DNA of 64,000 bases from Plutella xylostella (Eukaryota; Arthropoda; Insecta; Lepidoptera; Plutellidae), in NCBI RefSeq assembly GCF_932276165.1, contig NC_063995.1, forward strand, positions 4,712,001 through 4,776,000, written 5' to 3'. The notes under the pieces are model-generated. The model ran no database searches. It saw only the letters and a program-made list of their open reading frames with translations, and was not told the DNA's origin. Position numbers and translations under genes: made by a program. Positions 11,228 to 22,904 of this stretch are shown here, one piece after another. Positions within the stretch are counted from its first letter, which is position 1. Every line of letters starts with the position of its first letter.

Positions 11228-12058
11228 GTCGCAGGCATCTGGTTTAATCTCCTTTTTGATTGAACCGCTAGCCCGTTCATTGGATGACGCTACTCAGTTG
11301 GCTGAACGTTGATTGTACAAGCGTCACAAAACGTCCAACTAGTTAGCGGACTTAAAATCAGTCAGGTGGTGAATAAAACAAATATGGCGTCTAACACCGA
11401 ACAGCTGACACAAAAAGCACAAGTGCTATTGTTATTTTTTGCAAATAAATTAGCTTTAAAGTGAGTTATTTATGTTAAAATAGTGTGACAACATGGATTT
11501 ATCTATTATTGCACCGCCGGCGGATAGTTTCAAAGAAAAAATGTGCTGAAACTGGATAATTATGAACAACAATATCAAGGTACGTTTATTGTTATTGTTT
11601 AGTTAATTTGTGAGATGACAGCTTTGTAACGTAGTCTTTTTGTTGACTCTTGTCTGGTCATGTTCATCCTAACCAGACATTACAAAGTTGCTATACTATA
11701 TCCCATTTAACGACTTCGCTGAATAACGTTCAGTCAAGACGTTGGACCTTACAGTCAACCACTTGACGAATTGTTCTTAAGGCCCGGGTCTCCTATTTAC
11801 GCCGTAGGTCGCGTCCAGCGTCACGCCGTAGGCCGCGTTACGATGCTCACCACGTCTACGCGCCAACGTCGGCGTGTGAGGGAGACCGCATCAGTACATT
11901 TCTATAGTGAACATCGTGACGCGGCCTACGGCGTGACGCTGGACTCGACCTACGGCGTAAATAGGAGACCCGGGCCTTAGTCATAAAACTGAGTAGAGTC
12001 ATCCAATGAACGGGCTAGCGGTTTAATCAAACAGGAGATTAAACCAGATGCCTGCGAC
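11228..12058. mobile_element. Non-autonomous DNA transposon with ~73-bp TIRs
   Basis: GTCGCAGGCATCTGGTTTAA at 11228 continues for about 73 bp and reappears inverted at 11985-12058. The interior includes a short possible relic of a coding start near 11493 (ATGGATTTATCTATTATTGC), soon closed by a stop, which might be left over from a transposase gene. A second, unrelated palindromic element is inserted at 11778-11979. Confidence 0.75.
11778..11979. mobile_element. GC-rich palindromic MITE (TAAGGCCCGGGTCTCC family), copy 1
   Basis: The ends read TAAGGCCCGGGTCTCCTATT and its inverse. Long GC-rich arms include GCGTCACGCCGTAGGCCGCG, with a central segment GGGAGACCGCATCAGTAC. A second copy is at 26059-26260 with its central segment in the opposite orientation. 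It is nested in the 11228-12058 element. Confidence 0.85.
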
Positions 12059-12094
12059 ATCATCACCACGCTCTCTCGAATGGAACCTTTGTGC

Positions 12095-12323
12095 ATATCC
12101 CCAAGGTCTAAACTGCTTTCCTAAGCTTGGACCATTTCCACCACGCTGGTCCAACGCGGATTGTTGGGTTCACATATCTAGATGTTTTCCTTCACCGTAA
12201 GACTGATGGTATACATTATACTTAAGTTAAAAGAACTCATTGGTACATGTCAGCGCCGGAATTCGAACCCGTATCTCTGGCGTGAGAAGCGAGCGCTTAC
12301 CCGACTGAGCTACCACCGCTCTG
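12095..12323 (-). mobile_element. tRNA-derived SINE, minus strand
   Basis: Read on the minus strand from 12323, the head GGTGGTAGCTCAGTCGGGTA has an A-box and is followed by the B-box GGGTTCGAATTCC. The body continues through GACATGTACCAATGAGTTC and GAAGGAAAACATCTAGATA to a tail near 12095 (TTGGACCAGCGTGGTGG). No acceptor-stem partner exists, so it is not a functional tRNA gene. An interrupted relative is at 22236-22690. Confidence 0.8.
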
Positions 12324-13151
12324 TTTGGGGTAGTAAACAGATAATCGAAAACAAGTGACTTACGAAGTTACACTTGTCAATATTCGTAAATAACATCCGT
12401 GTATAAAGACCATAAACCGTACCTACATAACATAACACGTATTGTAATAATTAACTTAAAAGTATAAGTACAAACATGGACATGCAAACAATACCTGGAT
12501 TTAATTAAGAAATTAATCTCACAGTTTGATCTGTAACACAAACAAATCATACTCGTTTTGTCCGATGCCCTTTAGTGGGTAATAAAGGAAGGCATAAAAC
12601 TCAATAGGCAACGCACACAATAGGGCGGGGAAGTTTTATGGTATTAACACTACAATATTTGTCGAAAAGAAATATTATTTGCATTGCAATGCAAGGGTGA
12701 CACCCTTAGTTTAAGGGCTTGGTCATACAAACATTTGTCTGCGATAAATGTGGACTAAAATGTTTCTTATTGTTATGCAGCTACGGTTATCATTTGTGGC
12801 AATATTTAGTTGGTGAAACAAATGCATTCCTCTGCTGATGCCGTTGCAACACTTGTTCTCTAGGAATTTAGACACGTAAAACTGAGTCCCTATAGGAAAT
12901 ATTACCTACATTTGTAAATATTATCACATATCTATGTTTAATATGGATTATACTGTTTATATTTGGTAAATATACGTACGGTGTGTTTTGGTCTTCTTGT
13001 AGTAGGTACCTACATTACTTATTTATAAAACAATATATACTTATTTCAATTCGTATATGTTATATATATTATATTATTTCTATTATAAAAATTACAAAGT
13101 AATTACCTATTTATCAAACCCGTAAGTATGAACGATGTGGGATGCTCGCCA

Positions 13152-13293
13152 AGAGGGTTACTCTATAATGACGAAAAACAAACGAACGAGAGCTGTCATG
13201 CAATCGGCACGTTAAATACAACGAAATAGAGTCATAGTTCGCAACAGCAGCGCTCCGAAACTTAGTTTTTCGTCATTGAGAGTGACCCCTCTA
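13152..13293 (+). mobile_element. MITE, AGAGGGTTACTCTATAATGACG family, copy 1
   Basis: The left end AGAGGGTTACTCTATAATGA and the inverted right end AGAGGGGTCACTCTCAATGA match closely. The interior includes CGAACGAGAGCTGTCATGC and GCAGCGCTCCG. Relatives are at 32156-32289 and 52635-52753. Confidence 0.8.
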
Positions 13294-16200
13294 AGAATAG
13301 AATATAGAATAGAATATATTTATTGTCAAAAACTTAGCCTATTACCACTACATTGTTTATAATCTAAATGAAGTAGAAGTAAGTAATCTTAAATAATAGG
13401 GCTTCGACTGCATGAAATCTAAAATTGTAGATTGAGGACTACGACGAGCCCTTCAATTGCAAAAAACGTTTCCGCACTCGGTGAAATGCATTTAGTGCAG
13501 CGTGTGGGGGAATTTCCCATTACATATTTAGATTAGGGTTTTCGAGATCCATTTATCACTGTTTAATTGTGCATGGGTGCTGAAGATTTTCATTTTGACG
13601 GGATGCGTTTATTTTGTAGTGGGATGGAAGTATACAGTAGGTAGGCTTTTGTGTAAGGATGGACTTAAAATATTTGACAAATAGGTACATCATGTTTCGC
13701 TTAGGTTCGTATTACCACTGATTATTATTATAGCTCTATGGCATAATGTCGTTAATTACCTTATTCACGAGGATTCGTCTTAAGGCAGTTTTACCACGGA
13801 ACATCCAATGAAGATCTGTAGGTATTCTCATATTCGCACATACACAAAAACAACCAGTTTGCATAATTCGGTCTTCACATAGATCTGATAAGCCTTTGAA
13901 GTGCTGATGTAAGAGGGATAATGTATTTTCTTTTTCTTATTTCGTATTCGCTTCTCGGAATTCACCTCGGGAAATGTTTGATATCCCTATGAACATATAA
14001 GTACGCTGCTTCTGTAAAAAAACAGAATTACAATATATACTCTGGCAAGTTTCATAATACTAAATCATACCAGGATTGTGATAAGCTTTGGGTACCGGTG
14101 CGGGGCGACTGGAAAAGGCCATATTGTAAATCGCCCTTGTAATTATTTTTCTGGCCGCGTCGCAGTACAGCCGTTCTATTACAGGGATCGCGGCGTGACG
14201 CCAAAAAAGAGCTTTCTATTTTCCTTATTACATCGCATTTAAAATTGCAATCTGGAAAAAAAATGCTTTTGTGAATTGTTTATTTTTTGCCTGAAATACT
14301 TTAACGTATTTCACGGATTTTCCCAGTCTCAAAAATGTTATGATGACTATGATATCGAAAATTGATAAAATAACTCTGAACGCAAAGTACTTATCTTTCA
14401 GTGCAGTCGGAATTGACCACAGCGTATACAACTGTACGTGCCACGAGTCAAACTGAAAGTATTCAGTTTCAATTATGAAAATGCACCAATAAACAACACT
14501 TCCATATGCAATAAGGTTGAAATCTCCACGGAGGGCCACGTGCCGCGTAAGCCGCGGATATGAACCTCTTTCCTATTTATATGCAGATTCCATGACCGAC
14601 CATAAGTTATCCGCTCCCGGATTAATGGAAAAGGTACTTCATTGGGGTGGATTTTTCCCGACATAGAACCCTGTCATAATGAGCAGTGGGCAAAAATCAT
14701 TGGAGCGTAGAATTAATTAATGTGGGGTGACAGACGGTTTTCTGTTACTGTGATATGCTAAATGGGATTACAGACGGATTTTAATCCGGCGGAATGTTTG
14801 TTTTTGTAATAATGTTTCATATATTAGCGTACATTATCATGATCTCGTTGCAATTTGTTTGTTATTTTAATTACTTAGATTGAGGTACATATTTATTATC
14901 CTAAAGTATTCAATAAAAGACAATATTTAATTAAACTGGTTAGAATTAGGCAAAATTTGAGGCGCAAAATTGCTACCGAAAATCGCTGAGTAAGTTACCG
15001 CATTTTGATTAAATTATCCATATTAAGGAGGGGAAATATGGTTGCAATAAAGGAAATATTGCTACTCGTAGTAGCATGTTGCAGTGTGATAAGAAAGTAA
15101 TAATATACTCATATATTATAATAAAAATAATAATACCCATAATATTATAAAAATCATGACAGGTACTACATAGTATATGTATGTCCACGAAGATGCAACC
15201 TGTAATCATCATCGGCCACAACATCTGTTAAAGATGATTGCTAGTCAAAACCCCTCAGAAACGGGCATCGCTTCTCTCAATGCAAACCATTATCAAAATT
15301 ATGAATTCCATAATGTAACTTATCGATAGCTAAAGTTGGGCTTCAGAATAACGCCTATGACCTAACCCACCTCCCAAACAAAAGTCAAAACCAATCAGCT
15401 TCTGTTAACGTTACACAGGGATTACGAACAGAAAACTTATCGATTTTCAATTCAGTAAATTAACTCTTTAAGTATAAACCCTCTTGAAGAGGTAAATTTA
15501 CCGTAGCAATCTACTGAAAAGCACTGGAGTTCAATTGAATTCCAACCAACGTGTTTACAAAATTGGAGAAACGCATTTTAATTTTTATAAATTATGTTTC
15601 AAATGGCAGCTGTTTCGTGTTTTCTTTAAATGCTTTCATTTCACCGAAGTAGACCTTAATTGCCTCCCTCTTTTATGGAATTGAAAAAGAAAACTAGTAC
15701 TTAGGTAATTTCCTTGTATGTAAAAACAGGATAAGTATCTCAAAAACTGTAAGTGTAAACTGTAGTGGGCACGAAGTAGGTATTTACATAACTTAAAAAT
15801 ATATAAGTCAAAATTAGGATAATGGCCTGTCAGTGATATTCCTAAACCTTATATTTTATTTTTCACGAAGGTATATTTTAATAAACCTATAATATTATAT
15901 TTTTTTCATAATTTGTAACCGACAATAGCTTTTATTAAGGGTAGTGGAATATGTAAATTTACGAGGCGGAAGGTGGACAGCGGTCAGGGCCGGATCAGGG
16001 TAATACCTGTTGAGTTATTTGCCGGCTTTGGGCAGTCCAGTGGCGGCGCCCGGCGTTTGACCATTCTGATAGATTATCTTTGACGCGGCTTATATGATGG
16101 TGTTTCTGTTAATAACTCAGTACTCCGTTTTGATTGTATCCTTTTGAAAGTGTAAAAGAGTTATTAATAGAGATGTAAAATATATTACGTTGAATTTACT

Positions 16201-16744
16201 AAAATGGTTACTGTATCCTACAATTTTGTACCAAGAAACAAAAGAAGATTTACTCAATTAATAGAAAATAATATTTACTCAAGCGTTAATGCCACTGTCT
16301 GTATTTGCCAAGACTCGACTGAAGCCGCATTAAGCGGCTTTCAGCTACTTTGCTTAGCTTTCAAGACTGCGTGCGCAATACAAATTAAAGGAGTTACTAG
16401 TCGGTAATTAAAACAGGATATATTTACGATCGTTGAGACAACATGGCGCCAAAGCCCTTGGGGGGAAAGTAGGGTAACTCTCTACACTACAGAATAGACC
16501 CCTACGTTAACTTTGTAGGAAACTCGCGATCCTTATTGTATTACTACAAAAGCTATTTCAGCTTACCATTTAGGTATTGGGGTATTCAGTTACAGGTCAA
16601 GCCAAGGTGAATGGAGTGTAATATACGACCGTCCTTGGTTGCAACTAACCCTGTTTCAAAGTTCCTAGTTTTAGATCCCGGACCTATTTGACCGAGTTTG
16701 AATATGAAATATGATATTTTGGGGCGCGATGTGTTTTGTGTGGG

Positions 16745-17060
16745 TTCCGCTCATCTCGCATAATCTTTATTGACCAAAACTCATTTCGCATAACTCGTAT
16801 GGTCTAAACTTTTTTGGTCGAACCATCACTTTGCCAAGACTTATGCGGCATAAGGCTCGTTTCGTCTAAAACTCTTTAGGCACAATCTTTAAACACCTAA
16901 GTTTCGTTTGCTCAAATTTATGTTCGTCTATACCTATGTATAATCTTGTTTCTCCTAATGTTATCTTAATAAGTAATATATTAATAAGTATGTAGTAAAT
17001 GTACAAATTGTGGTATTTTTCTCCTACATCCCAAAAATCACGATATTGTATGATCAAAAA
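16745..17060 (+). repeat. Left arm of second arm-core-arm repeat (15-16-bp array)
   Basis: Units of 15-16 bases close to GNCNAAACTCNTTTNG recur from about 16755 to 16950, for example GACCAAAACTCATTTC, GTCTAAAACTCTTTAG and GCATAAGGCTCGTTTC. The sequence differs from the arm at 5936-6160, but the period and the GCATAA anchor are comparable. Confidence 0.65.
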
Positions 17061-17097
17061 ATCGAAAGTTAACGACCAATATAATTATTACAAACCC

Positions 17098-17225
17098 CAT
17101 GAGATCGAAACCAAAAAATAGGTGCGACGACGAGCAAAGCGAGGAGGAGGGTGTTAGGTGCACATGTTCATCAAAACCAAAGCGGAGCGCAGCGAAGCGG
17201 AGCGGAGCGTTTTCCAAACAGCGGA
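17098..17225 (+). repeat. Single copy of the GC-rich core unit
   Basis: Contains GGTGCGACGACGAGCAAAGC, GTTAGGTGCACATGTTC and the (GCGVA)n pentamer run, nearly identical to one unit of the tandem array at 7060-7812. It lies exactly between two inverted ~16-bp arrays. Confidence 0.9.
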
Positions 17226-17284
17226 AACAATACAAGGCACCAGTTTGCGCTATGTAGGGAGACGCTCCGTCAAAGTTAAAGCCA

Positions 17285-17490
17285 AACGAATATTATTACT
17301 TTGTATAAACCTATGCCATAGCATTATTAGGCTTTTCAAGATTTGGCCATACCATTATTAGGCTAAACAATGTTATGCGAAATAACTTTTTACTAAACGA
17401 GATTTATGCCATACGATTTTCGGCGTAACGAGACTTTGACCAAACGTTACTATGCAATACGAGATTAGGCAAATGAATCTTATGCCAAAA
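17285..17490 (-). repeat. Right arm of second arm-core-arm repeat
   Basis: Units such as TATGCCATACGATTT, TATGCAATACGAGAT and TAGGCAAATGAATCT recur every 15-16 bases. Their reverse complement matches the left-arm consensus, so the two arms point toward each other. Confidence 0.65.
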
Positions 17491-19027
17491 AAGGTAGAAC
17501 CGTTTTGTGTCTGTGTAAATTGTTATTAGTTTGTTAGCATATCCCTTTCAGTTTTATGTTTGGCCTTAAAGCAATTAATGTACCTAAGTTGTAAACGAAA
17601 TAATATCGAAATGTGTTTTTACAGATAGACTGTAATTTATTTATCTTATCAAACAAACATAACGAATCATCAAGTTATACAATCATGGTAAAGATTTTTA
17701 TTTTTTGTTCAACGCCAAAATCATTTTATTTTCTACGTACCTCAGTATTTTTGAGATAGTTCGACAATATAATACATATTACATAGTATGTATGAGATTC
17801 TCATCAAAACGGAACACTCGTACAGTTGTAGAAATGAGTTTTGAAAGCAAATTCCCTAACGGCTGGCGGGAGCAATCGATAGGCGAGTCTACCACCGTAT
17901 CGGATAAAGCGGAAACTCAAAACTTAACTTAAAACTCAAGTCGGCTAAGTGTGCCTTCAACTAAGATAATGGCAGACTGGTGCTAGTTAGCTGTAATTTG
18001 ATTTAAAAGAAACTTGAACCAACAAACGTTTACTTGCTGGTTTCATTATGAAATGTTTTTCTTAGGATTCTTCTTTTTATTTAAGGATTTTCTTACAATG
18101 TTTGTATTTTTTGTGTATTTATGTTCCTTTAATTAATTCTTATAGTTTAATTTATAAAATGTTGGGTTTTCGTTAATAAAATTTGAATCAGTGGTTTTTT
18201 CACTTTTTAACGCTTAATTATGAAGCTATTGATTTTACACGCATTTCGCTATATTATTGTTAATTGTTCGAAATGTACCTTTAATTTATCGTTATTTTTT
18301 TGAAATACAACTTGATAACATATATATCATACTCGTATATTATCAAATTGCATATACTATCTGGAGGACTTTAAAAATCTTGTACATGTATTTTACCTAG
18401 CACACGATCTGACATCACACAAGCCTCCAAGTTGGTAGTTGCTGAGCTAGATGTCGCCGCGGCCGGCTGGGCTCCTCAATAAATAACAGCAAAGGGTTCC
18501 CCACGCCCTAACGGCCTCCACTCACGCAATGTTCCGTTTAACGATAATGTGACTGACGTTATAAGAGACAACACTTCGAAAAACGATTTCTCAATGCATA
18601 TTCAATAAAGAGCAATTAAAAAGTTCCACTGACATGCGAAACTTCAATGACAGATGGAACTTTTTCATTGCGTGTGAGTGTAGGTACCTAAATGTGACTA
18701 TGTGTGACGTCGAGGGCTAGCATTTTATTCAACGTTACTACCAAAGCCTACATCATGCCCAGTTAACATATATTATAGTCGTATTCAGTTCAGTTCTCAT
18801 TCGCTAATTCAAAAGACTAAGTGATGCTTGTTGAAACAAAGGTACTTACAACGGGTAGGTACTTCAATGGAACATTAACTTTAAAGTATTGGCCCGAGTT
18901 CGTGATATATCGACACAGTAAGTGAGCCGCGCTGAGGATCCCATGGGCATTTTGCCAATGCACATTACTTGTTCAACCTCTCCATAAAGAGTTAAATATA
19001 TAACGAATAATAATAATACCTATGTGC

Positions 19028-19233
19028 GGAAATCTCATACACGGCCATATCCGTAGGCAGAGCCTGTAAAATGGATGTCAGATCGCTGATATATCTACAC
19101 AGATACATTATTATAAGTATATAATATTAACAGTTAAACTGTATTTAAACAAATATCTACCCTGTCAGGGATCGAACCTGAAATCATCGACATAGCAGTC
19201 CGGGTCACTGCCACTACACCATTCGGTCGTGAA
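19028..19233 (-). mobile_element. tRNA-derived SINE, minus strand
   Basis: On the minus strand the head ends GGTGTAGTGGCAGTGACC and the B-box reads GGTTCGATCCC (19167-19182 region). The body ends with TTTACAGGCTCTGCCTACGG, matching the plus-strand SINE at 9571-9745. Confidence 0.75.
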
Positions 19234-19584
19234 ACACACAATAGTTTATGAACGTATTTCACATATTTTAAGAACCGTTGCTGAAACATTCAGAGCTTTC
19301 CGAAAACCACACATCGCACTCTTGAAAACTACTCTAAGTTAGGAAAATGCTTCACAGCCCTTTATGATAAGGTTAACGTGGATTTAATATGCAATAAACC
19401 GGTAGTAAAAAAGCTGTAAAATGCGATAAAATTGTTAAAGTCCACGGTTAATAAACACGTTAACAATACCCGCCCCTATGCACCCCGCTGCCCGCTGCTT
19501 CGTACTGCCATGTAGGTAGTACTAATCAAGTAGGTCCTGGTAGGACTCGGGAAACCATTATGCTACTTAAAACGGCAGGTACAT

Positions 19585-19680
19585 ATATTTATTTATTATT
19601 TATTTATTTAATGCTTTATTGCACAAATATAAAAATAAGTGTACAAAGGGTGGACTTAATGCTACAAGCATACATATACA
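19585..19680. mobile_element. Probable LINE 3' tail fragment
   Basis: A TTTATTTATT run leads into TTAATGCTTTATTGCACAAA and GGGTGGACTTAATGC, a sequence I associate with LINE 3' ends in Lepidoptera. No coding part is attached. Confidence 0.45.
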
Positions 19681-20490
19681 TATGTATTATTTTTTTTCTG
19701 ATACGAGTATATATTTGAATTCAATGTAGGAAGTTTTTTAAACGGCAAGATTTATTTGAAAAGTTGGAGTAAATGACAAGATAGATTTTTTTAAATTTCA
19801 ACCGGACTTTATAAATGGAAAAGTTCATAAATGTAACGGTCTACGACAGAGTTAAGCACGCTTTTTGAGCCTTTTCCAGCCGAGCCTACTCAGTGATGTT
19901 GTGCACAGAACGAACAGTAAATGTATATCTGTAAATGTCTGTACAATATTGGACGACTAATGTTAGTTTGAGTTTCTTTATAAAAAAAAACTATTTATTC
20001 TTACGTACAACGAGTTGCATACTAGATATTATTTTGAAATAAACCCAGAATGGATTTCGCCTATGATACATATTATTATCAATATCAATATTTGGAAACT
20101 ATTTATACTAAATATCTACAACAACAAAAAATGCAAAATATATGCTACACGCGCAGTTTAGCTACGCTCGTAGCGCTACGAACTTTCGTAGTCATATTAC
20201 TAATAATATGACATAACATACGAGTAACTCATAATAATCGTACCTTTATTTCAGTCGTTCTGCCATTTCATTAGTCCACGTGTATTGCTAAATTTTACTG
20301 TTCTGATATAAATAGGTATGGGTGGATTTCAACAAGTCCTAAAAAATCTTCATTTCCGTGGACTTTTTTATCTTTAGGTTTTTTATATTGAAAAAGCGCT
20401 TTTATTAAAGTTTTTGTTAATGTTAGTGTTCTTACTTAATGGCTAGCAGATAAGTTAAAAACTTAAAGAGATGCAGATGATCAAAAATTT

Positions 20491-20640
20491 CGTGCCACGG
20501 CGATGACACATGCGTTCACGGCAATGAAATAAGCGTCCACGGCAATGAAAAAAACATCCACGGCAATGAAACTAACGTCCACGGCAATGAAATAACTGTG
20601 CTATGGATATGAAAGAATCAATCCACTGCAATAAAAAAAA
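20491..20640 (+). repeat. 21-bp array, TCCACGGCAATGAAA motif
   Basis: Five to six units of about 21 bases, each with CCACGGCAATGAAA plus a variable 6-7-base spacer (20514 onward), decay at the right into CTATGGATATGAAAG. The same motif is found at 22905-23098 and scattered to about 24780. Confidence 0.85.
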
Positions 20641-20893
20641 ACTGTGAGGGAAACGCAAACTTAGACAGATTATGTATGGTAGAAATATTTGGATAGATAT
20701 TGGAACGAAAGAAAGAACGACAGTATGTATAAAATAATAAAGAATGTAGTATGGAATTCTTTAAGTAGTACTATGGGGTTCGTATTGCGACTTATAAAAA
20801 CGAAATGTTTAATTTCACATTAATATCGTTCACAACATGTAATTAACCTTACCTATTATAACATCTATATTTTCATAAAGTATTATATTATAC

Positions 20894-21326
20894 ATGTTGC
20901 CAGTGATGACCTACGGTACCGAGACGTGGTCTTTAGGCCTCTTAAATAGGCTCAGAGTCACCCAGCGAGCTATGGAAAAGGCTATGCTCGGTTTATCTCT
21001 ACGTGATCGAATCAGAAATGAAGAGATCCGTAGAAGAACCAAAGTAACCGACATGGCCTATCGAGTCAGTAAGCTGAAATGGCAATGGGCCGGACACATT
21101 GCTCGAAGGACTGATGGTCGGTGGAGCAGAAGAGTCCTCGAGTGGAGACCATGTACCGGCAAGCGCAGCGTTGGGCGGCCTTCCACGAGATGGACGGACG
21201 ATATAGTCAAGTCCGCGGGGAAGCACTGGATGCGGGCTGCCTCCGATCGGACAAGGTGGAAATCATTGGGGGAGGCCTATGTTCAGCAGTGGACGTCCTA
21301 TGGCTGAGATGATGATGATGATGATA
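20894..21326 (+). mobile_element. 5'-truncated RTE-type LINE, C-terminal end of ORF2
   Basis: An open frame of 137 residues from 20894 resembles the C-terminal end of RTE-type reverse transcriptases: PVMTYGTETWSL, RVTQRAMEKAMLG, WAGHIARR, GRPSTRWTDD. It ends in a short GATGAT run, as RTE elements do. ATATTATAC at 20885-20893 is repeated at 21327-21335, giving a 9-bp target-site duplication. It is not capable of moving on its own because the endonuclease and the RT core are missing. Confidence 0.9.
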
Positions 21327-21429
21327 ATATTATACAGTATACGAACTGTTAATTTTATGTTAAGTTCATAAAATATATTATGATATGACATGATCTGTGC
21401 TGAATTACAAATCACCGAACAAACCACCA

Positions 21430-21575
21430 AAAGCACCAAAACCTAAAGATAGGTGCAGTTAGGTGCACATGTTCGTCAACAGCGAAGTGGGACGCAGCAT
21501 GCGCACAAACCGCTCCTGCTCGCTTTCCTCGTCATCGCACCTATCTTAAAGTTTTGGTGCTAGGGGTTTTGATGG
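21430..21575. repeat. Core unit in fold-back form
   Basis: CACCAAAACCTAAAGATAGG at the left is mirrored by CCTATCTTAAAGTTTTGGTG at the right. Between them are parts of the GC-rich core in both orientations (GTTAGGTGCACATGTTCGTC and CTCGCTTTCCTCGTC). Confidence 0.8.
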
Positions 21576-21681
21576 TGTTGTGTAATTTTACACAGATAAC
21601 GTGATATGATAGAATATTTTATGAGCTCTATGCTAAATGAAAGTATATTTTAATGGATATAATAATATGAAATGTATTTTA

Positions 21682-22235
21682 TCATCATCAGCCTATAATC
21701 ATCCACTGCTGGACATAGGTCTCTCCCAAGGAGCGCCACAACACTCGGTCCTCGGCCTTCCTAATCAAGCTCCTACCGGCTACCTGCCTAAGCTTGCACA
21801 TTTTGACAGCTATGTCGGTAACCTTAATCCTGTGACGGATAACCTCTTTTCTGATACGATCCATTAGAGAAACCCCAAGCGTAGCTCTCTCCATAGCACT
21901 CTGAGTGACTTTAAATCGGTGGACCCGTCCCACTGTCAGTGTCTACGTCTCTGCACCATACGTCATCACTGGCAGGGTGCACTGGTTGAAGACCTTTGTC
22001 TTCAGGCTCTGAGGAATGGCCGAGGAGCATATATGTGACGATGATTCCCGAATGCAGCCCAACCCAGTTAGATGCGCTTTTCAGCCTCCTTGTCTAAAAT
22101 GCTTCTGGCTAGCCGAATAGTCTGCTTGAGGTAGACATATAGTTGTCTCACCAACGATCACCGGCTCCCGTTTGATGTGAACATTCTACATGACTTTCGT
22201 CTTGCCCAAGTTCATACCGAGGCCTACACGACCAC
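21682..22235 (-). mobile_element. RTE-type LINE fragment, minus strand, frameshifted
   Basis: Read on the minus strand, it encodes GMNLGKTKVM, then LPVMTYGAET with an in-frame stop, then HRFKVTQSAMERATLGV and GETYVQQW. It ends at ATGATGATA near 21682. Frame changes and a stop show that it is dead. Its 5' side abuts the tail of the SINE at 22236. Confidence 0.85.
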
Positions 22236-22690
22236 TGCGGGTCGGTGGGTTCACATATCTAGATGTGCTAAATCTAGATAGACGACTGAATGGCGTAGTG
22301 GTTAGTGACCCTGACTACTGAGCCGATGGTCCCGGGTTCGATTCCCGGCTGGGGCAGATATTTGTTTAAACACAGATATTTGTTCTCGGGTCTTGGATGT
22401 GCCCGTAAAATGGCAATAGGCCCGCCCCCTATTACATTGGGACTAACATAACACTCTGGCGAAAAGTGGGTGCAGCAATGCACCTCTGCCTACCCCGCAA
22501 GGGTGTACATTAGTACAAGGCGTGAGTGCGTGCTAAATCTAGATATGCAGATTTCCTCACGATGTTTTCCTTCATCGTAAGAGCGATGGTATACATTGTA
22601 CTTAAATTCAAAGAACTCATTGGTACATGTCAGCGCCGGGATTTGCACCCGCATCTCTGGCATGTGAAGCGGGCGCTTGAGCTAAAATAG
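22236..22690 (-). mobile_element. tRNA-derived SINE, minus strand, split by another SINE
   Basis: The right part (22545-22690) carries GACATGTACCAATGAGTTC and the tRNA-like head in minus orientation; the left part (22236-22264) carries GTGAACCCACCGACC. The element matches 12095-12323 and is interrupted by the SINE at 22280-22529. The A-box side of the head is partly deleted. Confidence 0.8.
22280..22529 (+). mobile_element. tRNA-derived SINE inserted into another SINE
   Basis: The head has A-box ATGGCGTAGTGGTTAGTGAC and B-box GGGTTCGATTCCC. The body includes ATGTGCCCGTAAAATGGCAA and ends near GCGTGAGTGC. The 15-bp direct repeat GTGCTAAATCTAGAT flanks it at 22265-22279 and 22530-22544. Identical flanks indicate a fairly recent insertion. 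Confidence 0.9.
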
Positions 22691-22904
22691 ATCTTATTTA
22701 TACATAACGTTAATTATAATACTTATTTTGTGATTGTTATTAATGATAAATTATACATTTAGTTTTTATACATCGCGATACGCGCACGTTTTATTGAACT
22801 GCAAAAAGAGGTAATTTGACAAGTCCTGTAGGTAATTTCAGTGATCGGTGTTACCTGTATTACAAAAGATGGTAAATATATTTTTATTTGCCTAATCATA
22901 CATA

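Larger units (their letters stand above)
20762..21680 (+). repeat. Third arm-core-arm repeat, disrupted by a LINE
   Basis: Bases 20762-20890 match the left arm at 5942-6070 (TTGCGACTTATAAAAACGAA, TTTCACATTAATATCGTTCA). After the LINE insertion, 21365-21425 matches the spacer at 7008-7060 (AGTTCATAAAATATA, ATCTGTG, ATTAC, AAC). An inverted core follows and then an AT-rich arm to about 21680. So this copy has the same order of parts as the first one. Confidence 0.75.

Noticed and set aside
11771..11980. 69-residue frame also seen in similar form at 25974-26195
   Set aside because: The similarity exists because both are copies of the same palindromic MITE, not of a protein gene.
12250..12323. 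tRNA gene on the minus strand
   Set aside because: A- and B-boxes are present but the acceptor stem does not pair, and the sequence continues into a SINE body found elsewhere. The same applies to 9571-9650, 22280-22360 and 26475-26544.
14228..14664. Hydrophobic minus-strand frames that could suggest a chemoreceptor fragment
   Set aside because: No conserved receptor motif, no splice context and AT-driven hydrophobicity; too weak to call.
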